DNA of 64,000 bases, from NCBI GenBank assembly GCA_942486035.1, contig CALNXK010000040.1, positions 337,001 to 401,000 of the forward strand, written 5' to 3'. The notes under the pieces are model-generated. The model saw only the letters and a list, made by a program, of their open reading frames with translations, did not search any database and was not told the DNA's origin. The position numbers and the translations under genes are program-made. Positions 24,871-37,285 of this stretch are shown here, piece after piece (position 1 is the first letter of the stretch; each line of letters begins with the position of its first letter). The DNA comes from Porites lobata (Eukaryota; Cnidaria; Anthozoa; Scleractinia; Poritidae).

Positions 24871-25043
24871 CTGGTAACCGCCAACTCAAATGAACTCTTT
24901 TGATTGGTCCCTCAAAGTGCCCACTGGGAAGCTCGACAGCCACAGATACACAGTCTGCTAGTTTGTCTGCTTTCTGATATGCTTCCATGTAATAATACTT
25001 GCCTTTCTTCAGGTGGATACGCTCAGACTTTTGTTCTGGGAAT
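24871..25043 (-). CDS. Exon 23: PA14 domain 2, C-terminal part
   Basis: A 173-bp exon with LKKGKYYYMEAYQK and LPSGHFEGPI, matching exon 20 in length, phases and sequence pattern. It completes a Lys codon across the 7.5-kb intron, which shows that exons 22 and 23 belong together. Confidence 0.9.
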
Positions 25044-25355
25044 CTACAATGTTTAAGAAGTGATTTTTACACACAGTCATTCATTGTTTTTCTAACGATG
25101 AATGTCTGATCTTTGTTTTTTGTGTGACGTATGTTGGAAACGAGTTAGGGAGCTCAAGTAAAATAAATAGTTTAAATACCCAATCGTAAATAGCTACAAG
25201 TCACTAATAACCGTAGTGTAGTAATGGTTTCTCAAGGCCAATAGACATCTTCCCCTAAGAAGACCGACCGTTGACTGAGCAGTCGAAACGTAGCGATCAA
25301 TATTAGAGAGACTATCGCGAGACAAACGACGAACAAGGATGGATAATCGTATCTA

Positions 25356-25524
25356 CGACTTTCACGATCCTCATAATACAATTTGTTTTCCCCATAAAAT
25401 TTTGCCGTTCGCTTTTCATTTTCTCAAGGGACGATTGTAGGCTACCCCCAAGATAAATTAAACACAAAGCTTATGCAAAATTTTGTGGGGGAAATACATT
25501 GCATTATGAGGAAAGTGAAAGTCG
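25356..25524. mobile_element. MITE copy, family shared with 50378-50537
   Basis: Inverted arms of about 50 bp begin CGACTTTCACGATCCTCATAAT. The centre (GGGACGATTGTAGGCTACCC) resembles the centre of the copy at 50378. Confidence 0.65.
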
Positions 25525-27311
25525 CTAATGGTCTCTTTATACTCTAAGTTAACGAAAACTTAGAAGGTCATGTTGAATCATAGTGCCTTGGACAAATTGC
25601 TGAAAATAACATTTTTTACCTTTCGTCCATTAATGATCTTACAAGTCGATTAGAACTTGAAAAGTCAGGCTATCGTCATCGTGCCTTGGACGATAATGAA
25701 AATAATCTTTTTTGTCTTTATTTCATTTTTGTTCTTGAAAACTATTTCTGTTTTCAAGAGAAAAAAATACTCGCCTATATTATTAAACTAGAAATACGTG
25801 TATCGCAGAACCTCGAGGTTTCTCATGACGGCACGTCAATGAAATTTTTTCTCCTTAGGAGAGAGGCTTCGGTATATAGATACGCACAGCAAATACAGAT
25901 CATTGTGGAAGTGTTTGTCACAAGGTATATTTTAATGGACGTCCTTAATGTTTTAGCTTATACTGAAAGTATCTGCGGGTAATCTACTATCCATTAGCGG
26001 CGTAAGCTTTGATCAAATTCGCTGTACTTGAAAAAACAGCTCTTTCAATTTACGTTGTCGGAAAATCCACTCTTCCAGATCATATATCAGTAGGGATAAT
26101 TTCATTAAAAAAATAATGATACAAAAAAATTTTCACTCTAGTCATAAAGCAACTACCATGAGCGCCAGACTTTTCATGCGCGGTTTTCGGTTTCGGTTAA
26201 TAAGTCTCTTTTTCTCGCGGCTTTGGCCTAAAAGCCGAAAACGTGTCGGCCTGCGGCCGAACCCGAAGCGTCTCCACCGCACTAGCACGCGAGAAAATAC
26301 TTCTGGTACCCAGGGTATGAAGCAACTCTTCAGTTATAACAAAAGGTAGACTTTTGTCACATTCTTATACCGTTATACGGCGTTGAAAACTGCCAAGGCA
26401 TGGCCGAATTACAAAGGATTAACAACTCCGACCATGACCTTGCGGCTTCGTCCTGTTTTGTCGGGTAGGCTTGAGGCCACAAAATCCAACAATGTTAATT
26501 GAAATAGTTGTGTACAAAGAACTCACATCTAAGTAAGAAATGGATTGAATTGTTAATTGAAGTGAAAGCTAATCCCGGTATGAATCAAAATTAGGGCTTA
26601 GAATATTGCTGGTGATGGGGGGCATTATTTCAGGGATCGGAAGAAAGGATCTGTCGATCTTATCCTCTAATTACGCAATTTCTGCCCTTGCTTCGGCTTC
26701 ACTTTCCAACAGTTTAAAAATCTAATCAACCCATAAACAGAAAAAGCCTATGGATTTCCAGTGAAAGTCTTTTTAAAGGCTATTGTTCCATAATTAATTC
26801 TTTTTGTAATTGTCGTCTTGATAATTATCACACCGCATTCATGGACGCATATGTACATCTCTTTTTTTCTAACGATCCATCGTCAATAACTTCCGCTGAA
26901 AATTTCTCTCTGATTTCGAACCCCGACTTTCAAGATCTTGCTTTTATATAACATTATTAGCCTGACTTAGCATTATTTGACACTTTTCCTTTTCACTATA
27001 AATGTATTTTCGTATTTTATATTGTACTCAGTGTTATCAGTTCGTATCTTCATTTTCAAGTAAAGATTTGTTTTAAGAAAAGCATGTTTATCACCTTTAA
27101 AATGTATGTCCATATTTAAGCGCAAAGATATAGGTTAGCATCTTATTAATCACTTTTTTTTGTATCGTTAGTACATTTTGTGTTGGCTTAATGATAATTA
27201 ATGGTCTTTGACGCCTGTCAAGTATATCTGTTTTTTAGACAGAAGACAGAAAAAGGAAAGTAAATATTATTTGTCCTGATTTTCGTGAGAACATAGAAAT
27301 CTCACGTACGC

Positions 27312-28163
27312 ATGGAGCAACCTTACTCGTGTAAAGACGATTCAGTTCTTACGTACAAAAGTGAAAGTCGATGGAGTAGAAAAACCGATACGTCACAAAA
27401 GGAGAAATCGATCCACATGAGTGCACGACCAAACCAGAAAGGCAAAACGTATTTTCCAGCGATAACAAAAATGACCTCCCGTGAAAAAAAGAACAAAACA
27501 GACGAGCTTAACTACAGGCGAGCGAACCAAAACAAACAGAGGCCTTTACACCGTGCTGTGTCTTCGTTTAGTCTCCCTCAGATAAAAGTGAAACAAGAAT
27601 CATCAAGGGTCTGCCAAAGATGGCTTTCTCATAGTAATCTCTGTGCATCTACGAGGGAAAGTTCACTTTTGGATAACAAAACATCTTCACTACACTCATT
27701 AAGGACGAAAAAAATCAACTCCGTACTTCAAGAAGACACAAAAACGCCAAACTTTGCGACCGATTTGTCGTCCACTCAGAATCTTTGGAAGTCACTACGA
27801 ATCATTAACTTTGAAATAAGCGGAAAGGAAAAGAGAATGTCAAAAGTTCAAAAGGAGGAAAGCCTGAAAATTGGCCGTATGGAATTAATTCCAAGACGCG
27901 CACGAAAGCCCAAGGAAAACACGGTTAAGCTAATCAGTCCAAGAGCTGAACTGCAAGTCACATATCCAACCCTTAAACTCACGCCCATCGATCAATGCAC
28001 ATTTTTTTCATCACCATCCCCAAGTTTGAGCATGGGGTCTTTAGATTCAATCATATATGGACCTCTTACTTTAACACAGCCTCCTCCAGATGTAACGTCG
28101 TCTTGTTCACCTTCAGAAAACGAATCCACATCACCTTCAAGTCCTCAGGATCTTAGTAACTAA
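27312..28163 (+). CDS. Intronless 283-codon nested gene candidate, unknown function
   Basis: A long ATG-started frame inside the 7.5-kb intron between exons 22 and 23, on the opposite strand. An in-frame TAG lies six codons upstream of the ATG, supporting this start. The product is basic, rich in Ser, Lys, Arg and Thr, with a Ser/Pro-rich acidic tail and no cysteine pattern, signal peptide or membrane segment, so it is probably disordered and intracellular. No family is recognised. It is by far the longest frame in the window outside the main gene, and chance is unlikely at this AT content. The nearest AATAAA on this strand is about 850 bp downstream, around 29010. A retrogene or lineage-specific gene is possible. 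Confidence 0.55.
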   Translation: MEQPYSCKDDSVLTYKSESRWSRKTDTSQKEKSIHMSARPNQKGKTYFPAITKMTSREKKNKTDELNYRRANQNKQRPLHRAVSSFSLPQIKVKQESSRVCQRWLSHSNLCASTRESSLLDNKTSSLHSLRTKKINSVLQEDTKTPNFATDLSSTQNLWKSLRIINFEISGKEKRMSKVQKEESLKIGRMELIPRRARKPKENTVKLISPRAELQVTYPTLKLTPIDQCTFFSSPSPSLSMGSLDSIIYGPLTLTQPPPDVTSSCSPSENESTSPSSPQDLSN

Positions 28164-31100
28164 AGACACAGAACTTTGGTCCATGGGTCTCAAATTATAT
28201 CAAGAACGAAGGTGGACAACGTTATAGTCCTACTGAGCTGCTTCTAAGTGTTTTTGAAGAAAAGAGGAGACTGTTTTATTCATGCTTTGAAGAAAAAAAA
28301 TGCTAAAACGGAGTACATTGCTATGCCTCAGTTTTCATACACATTTTTTTTAAGTGAAAAAAGAGACTGATCTTTTGAGCAAACGATTCTCACATACTAC
28401 TTTTTGCTTGGATTCTAAATCTTAGGCGGCATAAGAGGAAATTCATACATTTCGTAACCGGGGTTGATCCTTTTGTGTTATTTGACAGAGCTTCAAAATT
28501 CTACAACTGATGATTTAATGCTGCACGGTAAGTGCGGTGCAAACGCTTGACCACATGCTGCGCAATTGACTCGAATTGTACACGACAACTTAACGAAAAA
28601 AATAACGAACATACAGTCGGGATGAAAATATCTATCGAAAACGACCAAACTCAGTAATATTTTGCCATGTAATTAATCTTTGTTTATCGTTTACAAAAAG
28701 GGATAAAGTTGTGCGCTGCTGCTTGATATGCAAATCATGGCTAACGTTGAGTTGAGTAGACTTCTATGCAAAAACAAAAATCATACCGAAATCGGAAGCA
28801 ACTCAGTTAATTAGCCTAAACTCAATTAGGGAACCTAAAAGTTTTTAGGTGATTTAGCCTACATCAATTACAGTTTCTCCGCACACTTTTGTCATGGCCA
28901 TTCACTAACATGGACGTCAGGGAGGAACGCTTTAAATATTAAACTGACTGTCTCTCACTGGAAACGACCCTAAAAAATGAAAATTTTGATTAGCAAACTC
29001 TGCCATTGAATAAAGTATACAGTTTAATCTTCGCTTAAAAATTCGTTTTACTTAAAATAGAATAATACAGGCAAGACCGACAAAGGAAGAAACTTTTAGC
29101 TAGGGATCAACGTGTCAAAATAAAACTATACCGGTCAGATTTACTTTGTGCAAACACCCAAAACTAACAAAGCCTGACTGTTATTTCCATAATCACACTC
29201 AATGTATATAATTTCATTCCAGTAAAAATGATTAAATTGCATTGACGCACACTGGTGTATTTACTTGAGAATATTTTTTTCTATCAGTTTTTTCCTTCAT
29301 CGTTTCAATTTGTCGGTGTCTGTGGGACAAACACCACCTGCTTTATTCAATATATTTGTTAAGGACAAAAAAAGGTATTTGTAGTCGCCTCGATTTAGGC
29401 AATAACACAAACTTCCATTTCCTTTTCCTTTAGACAAGGTATATCTAAATTTTAAACTATTTCTCCCATACTTCAGTGTTCAGATTCCGACCAAAAACCA
29501 TCAAGTGTCATTTCATTAGATCCTTTTTTCCTGGATTGATAATTAACAGTGCACAGGGTGCAAAGAAAGTCAGTTGAAAAGCTTGCTCTAAGGGCAGGTT
29601 TTAGCTAGCATTGAGGATTGACTACAGTTCTTCGATAATTTGAATCTCCCCCAATACCTTGCCTGTCGGGCAAGTTAAGAACAGAATTCATTAAGCCGAT
29701 AGCAAAATCTACTAGCCCCGGTATAACAGACATGACTTTCTTTGCCCACTGGTGTGCAGCAAAAAACTCCACCTGCCGCCGGCCTTCATAGACTGGGCTA
29801 AAAAGCTTTCACAAAGGGACGTAACCGATAGACAATGGGATTAGTTTGCAGTAGTGTGACAGAAAGGTTGTTGCTAGTGGTTTATATACAATGGGCGAAA
29901 AAGGTTTTAAGTTATGAAAATTTTTCTACTCTTGCAAAAAAAACCCTCTTTTTCAGGAGTAAAAATGACCCCAAATTCGGAGTTAAATTAGGAGTTAAAG
30001 TGACCCCCACAAAAGGGGTTATCCTATACCTAAAATTTGTAGCCCATTTTTGGAGTTATAATAACTCCCTAAAAATTACGGTGTTGTTAAGCCTATACCT
30101 TACTATCGACTCATATATTTGAGTTTGATTTTACAACCCCAACCCAAAGACTAATAAAAAAAGTGATTTATACATCCTGCCTTAGTTTGAAGCGTTATTT
30201 AAGGGTACATTAACCAGAACCTCTGGAGTGAGGTGACTTGACCTATGAACCATTAAAGATTCAAGAAAACGGTCATTAAATCACGACTTAAGAAAACAGT
30301 GGTGTTTCGGAAACCTTTACAGGATAATAGCTCATAGTTCTGCTAATGCTTCCATAAAGCCAAAAAGCGGGCTAAAAGCTCATTGTTTTATGGGATTCTG
30401 GCTTAGATCTCCGGCTTTTGACAGGTAACATTCGATAAAATGGAAAGGAGTTCGTATAAAATCTGGAACTGTTTTTATGCGAAGCATTGGGAGTTTAGGT
30501 AGCTGGTAAATTGGTAAATGGTTTCAGTTCTAGTAACGGTAACCCAGGTCGAGAAAACAAAACGTTAAAGGATGGAAGATTAAAATAATAGAATTCAGCA
30601 GTTATCCAAAGCACTTTTTGTGTGCACTTTTTTAGTCCATTACTTGCCGAATTTTCTAATGGATTTTTTATAGAACTCTTAGAGAAGTTTGAACTACATG
30701 GGCCTAATCACATGCGCCTTGGTGTACTTTTTTAAATCGATTTAATGGGGTGGACTTCAGTAGTAAAGCCGTCAGAATAAATGAAAATTATGACACATTT
30801 CGAAGCAACTGATTCAAGGCCGGATCGATAAGTTTGCAGCCTAGCAAAGCGTCAAACTTCGAACAAAAATGGACGAAAATACAGTAGCAGCCAAAATCAC
30901 TTATTACAATTTAACTGCACGGTGCACAGACCACCCTTTAATGGCACAAAACGTTACGTGTTTTGTAAATTTAGTGTGAAGTAGAACGAAACATACTGTC
31001 TAGAAATAAAGGACTAGATTCTTCACTCCATACGAAAATGTCGAAGGACTGATTTAAAAGGCTGGGAGACAGAAAAAAGCAAAGGTGCCGAGGATATGTC

Positions 31101-31892
31101 GCGGGAAAAAGTCTCTTACTCTGTGCAATTTATTCTACTTTTTAATTCGTGCGACAAAAAAATTTGCGGGACAAACTTCTCCGGGAGCATGTCCTACGAA
31201 GTTCAACGCTGTCCTTTCTGGAGCAAGTTGTGAAGGAAAAATGTGTCAAAGACGAGGGCACCATGAATCATCGTGTGTGCGATTGTTCAACGTTTCTGTG
31301 CAACAACGTCTAGGACGGGGTTATGAGTTGTACCAGTCAGAAGCAAAAAAACGACTTAATTCCTTTGTGTTCGTGCAGTAACAACATGCGTTACGTGTGT
31401 TGACATTGTGATTTTTGCCCTGCAAAATGCCTGCCAGATAACGTTGTTACATATCCCTTCGAGTGTTCTACACACAGGGTTTATTCTAGAAATTAGCCAA
31501 TGAGGGTCAAATGGGCCCCCTTCTGTAATTTTAGGGGACCCTTTTTCAAGAAAAGGAATCCCCCAAAAGGTATTTGAACTTATTGGTACAGACTGTTCCG
31601 TGAGAAAACGAACGCTCATTGACGCTTTGCCGCCACTTTGGAACATTCTGGGCAACTGGAAATGTCTGGGCTCGAATTACTGCAGAATCCCGGATGTTTG
31701 TCTGGTGAAATAATGACTCAAAAGAAGAAGAGAAAGGCAATTGAGACAGTAAGAGGATATGAAAGTTCAAAGTAAGTTTACAGAGCGGCCGTCAAATCAG
31801 TGTTGTTGTCAGTGATGTTTTCGAATACTTTATTTCAAAAAATAGTGGTTATCCTTGGGTCTTTCTTTTTTGCGCCCCATCTGACGCGGCAA

Positions 31893-32131
31893 CGTAAATT
31901 TTATGCGGCATTTTTTTCCAAATTGCGGAAATCCCGCAAGGTCGCTTTCTAGAATAAACCCTGAAAATGTACTTATTACATGTCCCCGCTAGGCGAAACT
32001 GTTACATAGACCCGTAAATTTTATGCGGCATTTTTTTCCAAATTGAGGAAATCCCGCAAGGTCGCTTTCTAGAATAAACCCTGAAAATGTACTTATTACA
32101 TGTCCCCGCTAGGCGAAACTGTTACATAGAC
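31893..32131. repeat. Two-copy 120-bp tandem duplication
   Basis: The unit 31893-32012 is followed immediately by a second copy to 32131, with one clear base change (TTGCGG versus TTGAGG). Near-identity implies recent duplication. Confidence 0.9.
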
Positions 32132-32132
32132 T

Positions 32133-32412
32133 GTTCACAGTCGCCTATTCTTTCGTAAGATCGTCAGGATCGAGCGCTTACCGGTACGGGCGGCCATCTC
32201 GGTTTCATATGTACTAAGGGGGCGGGCGTCGGGTTTTATACCGGTGGGGGAAGGGAGGCAAGAAAAATTCCTCCAGCAAAACCGTTCACAGCCCCCTAAG
32301 CAGATTTGACACTCACCTCCAGGGTAGACTCGGAACTTGAAACCAAGACGGCTACGTGTAACACAAAGCGTTCGATCTCGACGATCTTACAGTAAAATAG
32401 GGAACTGTGAAC
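32133..32412. mobile_element. MITE with GTTCACAG ends
   Basis: Inverted repeats of about 45 bp start GTTCACAGTCGCCTATT and its near complement. It abuts the tandem duplication and ends about 100 bp from the donor of exon 22. Confidence 0.75.
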
Positions 32413-32510
32413 ACTCTACTGTGACATGTCCCTGCTCCATGAGTGTACTACACGTAATTTCCCCTTTTCTCTTTTAAAAGGAGACAGAATTCATCAGATT
32501 AAAGACTTAC

Positions 32511-32627
32511 TTGAGCCATTCATTGTGAGCGGTCCAGCCATTTATTGCCACAACTTTCTTCAGGCTCTTCTCTGTCTCGTCAGAACTAAGCCATAATTCT
32601 CCAGTTGTGTCGGCCGCCAGGAAAAAC
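32511..32627 (-). CDS. Exon 22: PA14 domain 2, part 2
   Basis: A 117-bp phase 2-2 exon with FFLAADTTGELWLSSDE, parallel to the end of exon 19. The donor CAA|GTAAGT opens the longest intron of the gene, about 7.5 kb. Confidence 0.88.
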
Positions 32628-33134
32628 CTCAAAGAAAAAAGTTAATCTCAGTCTCAAAGGTAACCTTAATTTCGCGATTTAAGTGGAAAGGTTTGATATT
32701 AGAGCATTAAATGTCGCTATTCAAGCGTTCTCAACTTCATTTTATTTTGAAGTCTGAATTTTTAATTTTTAGACAAACAAGATAAACTGGAACAAGCAAA
32801 ACGCATGTTTCTTTTTTTGCACGAATCTAGCGATTCAGAATGAATATGATATTTAGATTATCTACTCCATATAAAATCTTTGCAAATTAACGTTTTTGAC
32901 AACGGAAGATTCAAAATGGAATTTACTGAACCAGTAAAATGCCGTTTAATAATGTGGGTATTTGCCGATACATATCCTGTATATGTTGTCATTACATGTC
33001 AATCATTTCTTTCTGCGATTTAAATTTTCTTTATGAGTATGAAATTTCGCGTGTTTAAATTTAGCGCATATTTTTATTCGTGGTTCTCTAATTTCGCGAC
33101 CTTTTTTACAATGACCAAAAACGCCAAAATATAC

Positions 33135-33339
33135 CTGTAGAGACCACTTTCTGGTGCCTTGAAGAAGCCTCTGATCCTTGAACCATAATTGTCATCAACA
33201 TTGTGAGGAGCATCAAACTTGTCCAATACCTCAATGCTTGAGGGATTATTCGGGAAGTTGGGATTGGAGGTGAGATCCATAATTTTATAGCCAGGGATGT
33301 CTTGCCATAATTCACGGATTACACCAGCGAACGGGTCAC
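33135..33339 (-). CDS. Exon 21: PA14 domain 2, part 1
   Basis: A 205-bp exon with VIRELWQDIPG, NYGSRIRGFFKAPESGLYR, clearly related to the first two thirds of exon 19. It leaves in phase 2 in the middle of a conserved strand, completing an Arg codon with exon 22. Confidence 0.9.
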
Positions 33340-33749
33340 CTGGAAGGAAAAGAGTTGAAGGGTGAACTGTAAGTATGAGGTAGAGGGCTTCCCCGCTTCA
33401 GATTCGAGGACGAGAACGACTACGGGACGAGGAGACACACCCGTATCAAGGTTCACGCACCCGCATTACTTAGTATTGAGAAAATCACGTCCACCCTGTC
33501 GTCCTCGTCTTAAAACCTAAAGGTCTCACTCGTGAATAATAAAAGAAAATTGGCTTTTAACCTCTCTCTTTAGTTGGAAAAAAAAAACCACTCTTACACT
33601 ACCATGGATCTCCTTTACACTGGGCTTTTCAGTTTTACTTATTAGTGAGAAACATATCAAGTATGCGTTCTCAGCATTCCGCTATACAGCTGCTAATCTT
33701 AGTCTACTCACACACGACAAAAGAGGCCGATTAGAAAGGTTTTTAGTCT

Positions 33750-34062
33750 GCTATCTTCGTAGCCGAAGCAAAAAGCTGACATTTGACGACGCCACCACTG
33801 GTTTCCCCGCGAAATGAAATCTGAGCAACGACTGCAGAAATTCCAGACTGATTAAGTGTTACAACTCATATTTGGAAAGTGCTTCTGATTGGTCATGGCA
33901 GCGAGAGAAATTTTCTTCAACCAATCAGAAGCTATACCGAGATGTGTGTAGTGACACGTCATCAGTATGGAATTTCTGCGCACGTTTCTCAAACGTCATT
34001 TCGCCGGGAAATCAGTAGCGGATTCGCGACATGTCGGCTTTTTTCTTAGGCTATCATCTTCG
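33750..34062. mobile_element. Element with about 100-bp inverted arms
   Basis: The left arm (33750-33850) and right arm (33962-34062) are inverted relatives sharing GGAATTTCTGC and TTTCGCGGGGAAA-type words. A second inverted pair, CTTCTGATTGG and its complement, lies in the centre. Confidence 0.65.
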
Positions 34063-34622
34063 TCGTTCTTGGCGTTTTGTGGCAACTACCGACTCCTTCG
34101 AACACTGTTTTATGGCCTGTTTATAGATTGTGTGGCAAAAGTTGTCATCTTCTGTTAGTACGGACGTTGTTACTGCTGTACTTTCGAATTACTGGCAACA
34201 TTTTTGCAAACGTTACCGCCGAATAGACCTCTTCCGTCAAGCAGTTTTTTCTCGTTCTAAAACGAAGAAGTCAATATAAAAACGAGTGCAACCATTTTTC
34301 TTTCACTTCTCCTCCTTCCTTTCTCCTCGCCTTTTCTATTTTTCCCGACTTTCTTTTGCTTCGTTAGTGTGATTTTTGGTCATAGCGGAGGCAAACACCT
34401 GCCTTTTGGCCCCTGTCTACTCAAATGCCTGCAAATGTCGCTAGGTAAGTTTTCAAAAATTCGGGTTGATACAGGAAAATGCCGCCTACTGTATTTTAAA
34501 CCACAAAAATTACAGCTTTTCTTTCCATGATAAAGGTCTTCTGAAGTCCTCAGGCATCCCTTTGGTTTAGCTCTGTTCTGTTAAACAAGGCAAGTACTTC
34601 AACAAACCAAGTCCAAACTTAC

Positions 34623-34795
34623 CAGGCAACCTCCATTGTAGTATTTCTTTTGTGATAGGTCTCATAAAGCGACCGCTGGGCAGACGAACTCCAGCTGAGA
34701 GAGAGTCAGTAGACTCGGTGCCTTTCTGTAATCCAACAACGTAATAATATTTACCAGCCTCTAAAACTACAGACCTGGAGCTTTGGCCGGCGTAC
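34623..34795 (-). CDS. Exon 20: PA14 domain 1, C-terminal part
   Basis: A 173-bp exon with LEAGKYYYVVGL and LPSGRFMRPI, the last strands of the PA14 fold. It has exactly the length and phases (2 in, 1 out) of exon 23. A LINE fragment lies about 55 bp upstream of it in the intron. Confidence 0.9.
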
Positions 34796-34849
34796 CTAAA
34801 GATAACATAAAAGATCATATGAAAACCCATTCTAATTATTCTTAGGTGA

Positions 34850-35092
34850 GTCATAAGGGCTGGTCATGTGGCGAGAAGAACAGACCACCGTTGGAAAGCC
34901 CGCATTACGTTTTGGACGCTCTGGGGACACACAAGGACCAAAACAGACTAAGAACGAGATGGAGGAACGACTTGGATAGTTTCATAAAACGCTGGCATCG
35001 TGTCGCGCAAAACGTGAACCAGTGGAGGTCAATGTGAAGGGCCTACGTCCAACCAAAGACATTCAACGGCAGAAACTGAGCTGAGCTGAGTC
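34850..35092 (+). mobile_element. LINE (non-LTR retrotransposon) 3' end fragment
   Basis: The plus strand encodes the carboxy end of a LINE polyprotein, recognisable by GWSCGEKN, LRTRWRNDLDSF and WHRVAQNVNQWRSM followed by a stop at about 35035 and a short 3' tail. The reverse transcriptase is missing, so it is a 5'-truncated insertion in the intron between exons 19 and 20, antisense to the host gene. Confidence 0.6.
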
Positions 35093-35488
35093 ATAAGATT
35101 ATTGACGATCAGGCGCAATGTGCAAGATGTTTTCACACGTGATTAGTGATTATTGGTCTTGAGCAGGTTTTAGAAAAACGCTTGGAAAACGTAGCTCAAA
35201 ATCAAATCAGCAATGCTCGGTCAATAGGAAAGAATCACGGGCCTGCAAAGAATTTTAAGTTTTGCTGATCCCGCTTTGAAGCCAGGATGTGAAAAGAATG
35301 TGCTAGTCAGATCAAAACACCCTCTTAGTCTGTTCACATTTTGGAAATGGCTGTTACATTTGAATCATGATTAACTACTGAAATGTGATACTCATTTAAA
35401 AATATTGATTAAGTAAACGTCTATTAAAATTTGCAGTCCATATTGATAATATCCATCTGAATTTTGTGTATGTATTTAATTTAATTGC

Positions 35489-35521
35489 GGCAAGATGATG
35501 ATAATAATAATGATAATAATA

Positions 35522-35556
<35 letters not shown>
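35489..35556. repeat. ATA/ATG trinucleotide microsatellite
   Basis: A run of about 20 TAA/ATG-type triplets in the intron between exons 19 and 20. Confidence 0.9.
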
Positions 35557-35675
35557 TATACTACTACATAAAAAATTTCTGCAATTTGCTTGGCTTAGAG
35601 CAGTGGTGTTTCAGCTTAATTTGAAATACCCACATGTAAAAATTACAAACCTTTTGCAGGTAGTAGTATAAACAA

Positions 35676-35838
35676 ATAATAGTATGATTTGTACGTGATA
35701 TTCGTCATAAATACCACTTGTGATACTTCAAAATTGTCTCAAATTTCACTCGCCTAATGGCTCGTGAAATTACGTAAAACAATTTTGAAATATCACTCGT
35801 GGTATTTATGCCAAATATCACTACAAATCATGCTATTA
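35676..35838. mobile_element. 163-bp palindromic MITE
   Basis: Arms of about 75 bp share ATAAATACCAC and ATGATTTGT in opposite orientation. It follows an AT-rich trinucleotide tract. Confidence 0.65.
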
Positions 35839-36152
35839 CCTATACTAATAATAATACGTAATAATAATAAATAGATGGTCCCAAAAAACCACCCCAAGAG
35901 GCAGAGGACACGAGGCGTCTCATCAGGCTTTGAACTGGAACAAGAGAAAGTCGATCCTGATTGGATCTCCCCCAGCCCCACCCACCCCTCCCTTATTTTT
36001 TCCCCACAATACTGCTTCCTCTTTCTTGTCTTGTTTTTTTGAAATATCCAAAAATGAATGTAAGCCTGGTAAAACACAGCACAAAAAGTTCAGTGCCTTT
36101 AACTCGTCGGGTCGAATTTAAATTGCCATCAACAAGTTATTACTGTACATAC

Positions 36153-36474
36153 TTGTTCCACTGATTATGACCAGTTGGCTGATCCAGGGAAATCATTTTG
36201 GTGAGATTTTGCTGGCTTTCTGTACTGCTCATCCACAATTCCCCGCTTTGTGAGCCAGACATATAGAAAGTGTAGTTACCGGTCTCCGGAGCAACGAAGT
36301 AGCCTTTCACCTTACTACCGTAATCTTTGTCAATGTCAAAAGGAGAGTCGAAGTTTTCAATAATCTCCACAAGTGAAGGGTCGTTAGGGTAGTAGGGATC
36401 GTCTTTGAGTTGACTGATTGATTTTCCGGCGAGTTCTTTCCAGACTTCGCGTATAAGTCCTGGGTATGGCATCT
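36153..36474 (-). CDS. Exon 19: PA14 domain 1, main part
   Basis: A 322-bp exon containing the PA14 signature: LIREVW, a run of short Pro/Asn-rich loops, DYGSKVKGYFVAPETGNYTF, then SGELWMSS. PA14 domains bind carbohydrate in adhesins and glycosidases and occur widely in animal extracellular proteins. It leaves in phase 2 at AACAA|GTATG. Its length is exactly the sum of exons 21 and 22, its counterparts in the second PA14 domain. Confidence 0.9.
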
Positions 36475-37074
36475 CTGTTGAAAATGAGTCAGTTCGTTAC
36501 AGCATTAGTTTAGTATAGTTTATCGATGTTTGTCGGATAATGTTATTACTTACATACAAGGAAAAGAAAAAACAAAACAAACAAAAAAAATTATATTAAC
36601 AACAACAACAAAACAAAAAACCTAATAAACAAACGAAGACGCACACACAAAAGTACGCTGACAGGAGAAGAAAAAAAAAAGGCTCCCAATTTACTTTCAA
36701 CCCCTACAATTTCTAAAACGTCCTTGATATTTTGTCCTGTTACCCATTAAAGGAAAAAAATAGAAAAAAAATACTTTTTAGCGGTAGCACAATAATAGGT
36801 AACCCAGTAGTTTTCTTTTTGGCCTACAAATAAGGACAAATACTTAAATAATTTATTCAATTTTGAGAAGACAAGAGATTTATAATCAAACAATAAAAAC
36901 AAACAACAAAGTAAACATAAATAAAGAAATGAATAGAATAACTACAGTCCTAAAAACAAGAATAAAGAAAAGCAAAATACTACTCAACTTAAAGAATAAA
37001 TACTTGAAACAAACATAACAGTAAGTTTAGACTTCCACCTGAATTGAGGCAACTAGTTGGAATTTGAAAAGCTT

Positions 37075-37200
37075 GGCCTAGGAGATGGCCTCGGGACCAC
37101 CGAGAAAAAAAATCCATCAAGCCGACAGGGCAGGCATCGAATTTGGGGCCTACGAATTGCATTCCAGCACTCTAAGCGCTCGGCCAAGCTGCCTCACAAA
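37075..37200 (-). mobile_element. tRNA-like SINE head
   Basis: On the minus strand GCTTGGCCGAGCGCTTAGAG resembles a Leu-type tRNA 5' half, and CAAATTCGATGCC a decayed box B. It does not fold as a full tRNA gene, so a SINE remnant is more likely than a tRNA gene. Confidence 0.5.
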
Positions 37201-37285
37201 GGCATGATGCACTGGGATCAATGTTGTTTTTGTTATTGTTTGACAATCTTCGGCTCAATTGGAAAATATATTACACAGTACTTAC

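Noticed and set aside
31085..31381. 98-codon open frame in the large intron
   Set aside because: No motif, TTG/ATG start unclear, and near repeat-like sequence; not supported as a gene.
37075..37200. Possible tRNA-Leu gene
   Set aside because: Only the 5' half resembles a tRNA and the cloverleaf does not close; treated as a SINE remnant.
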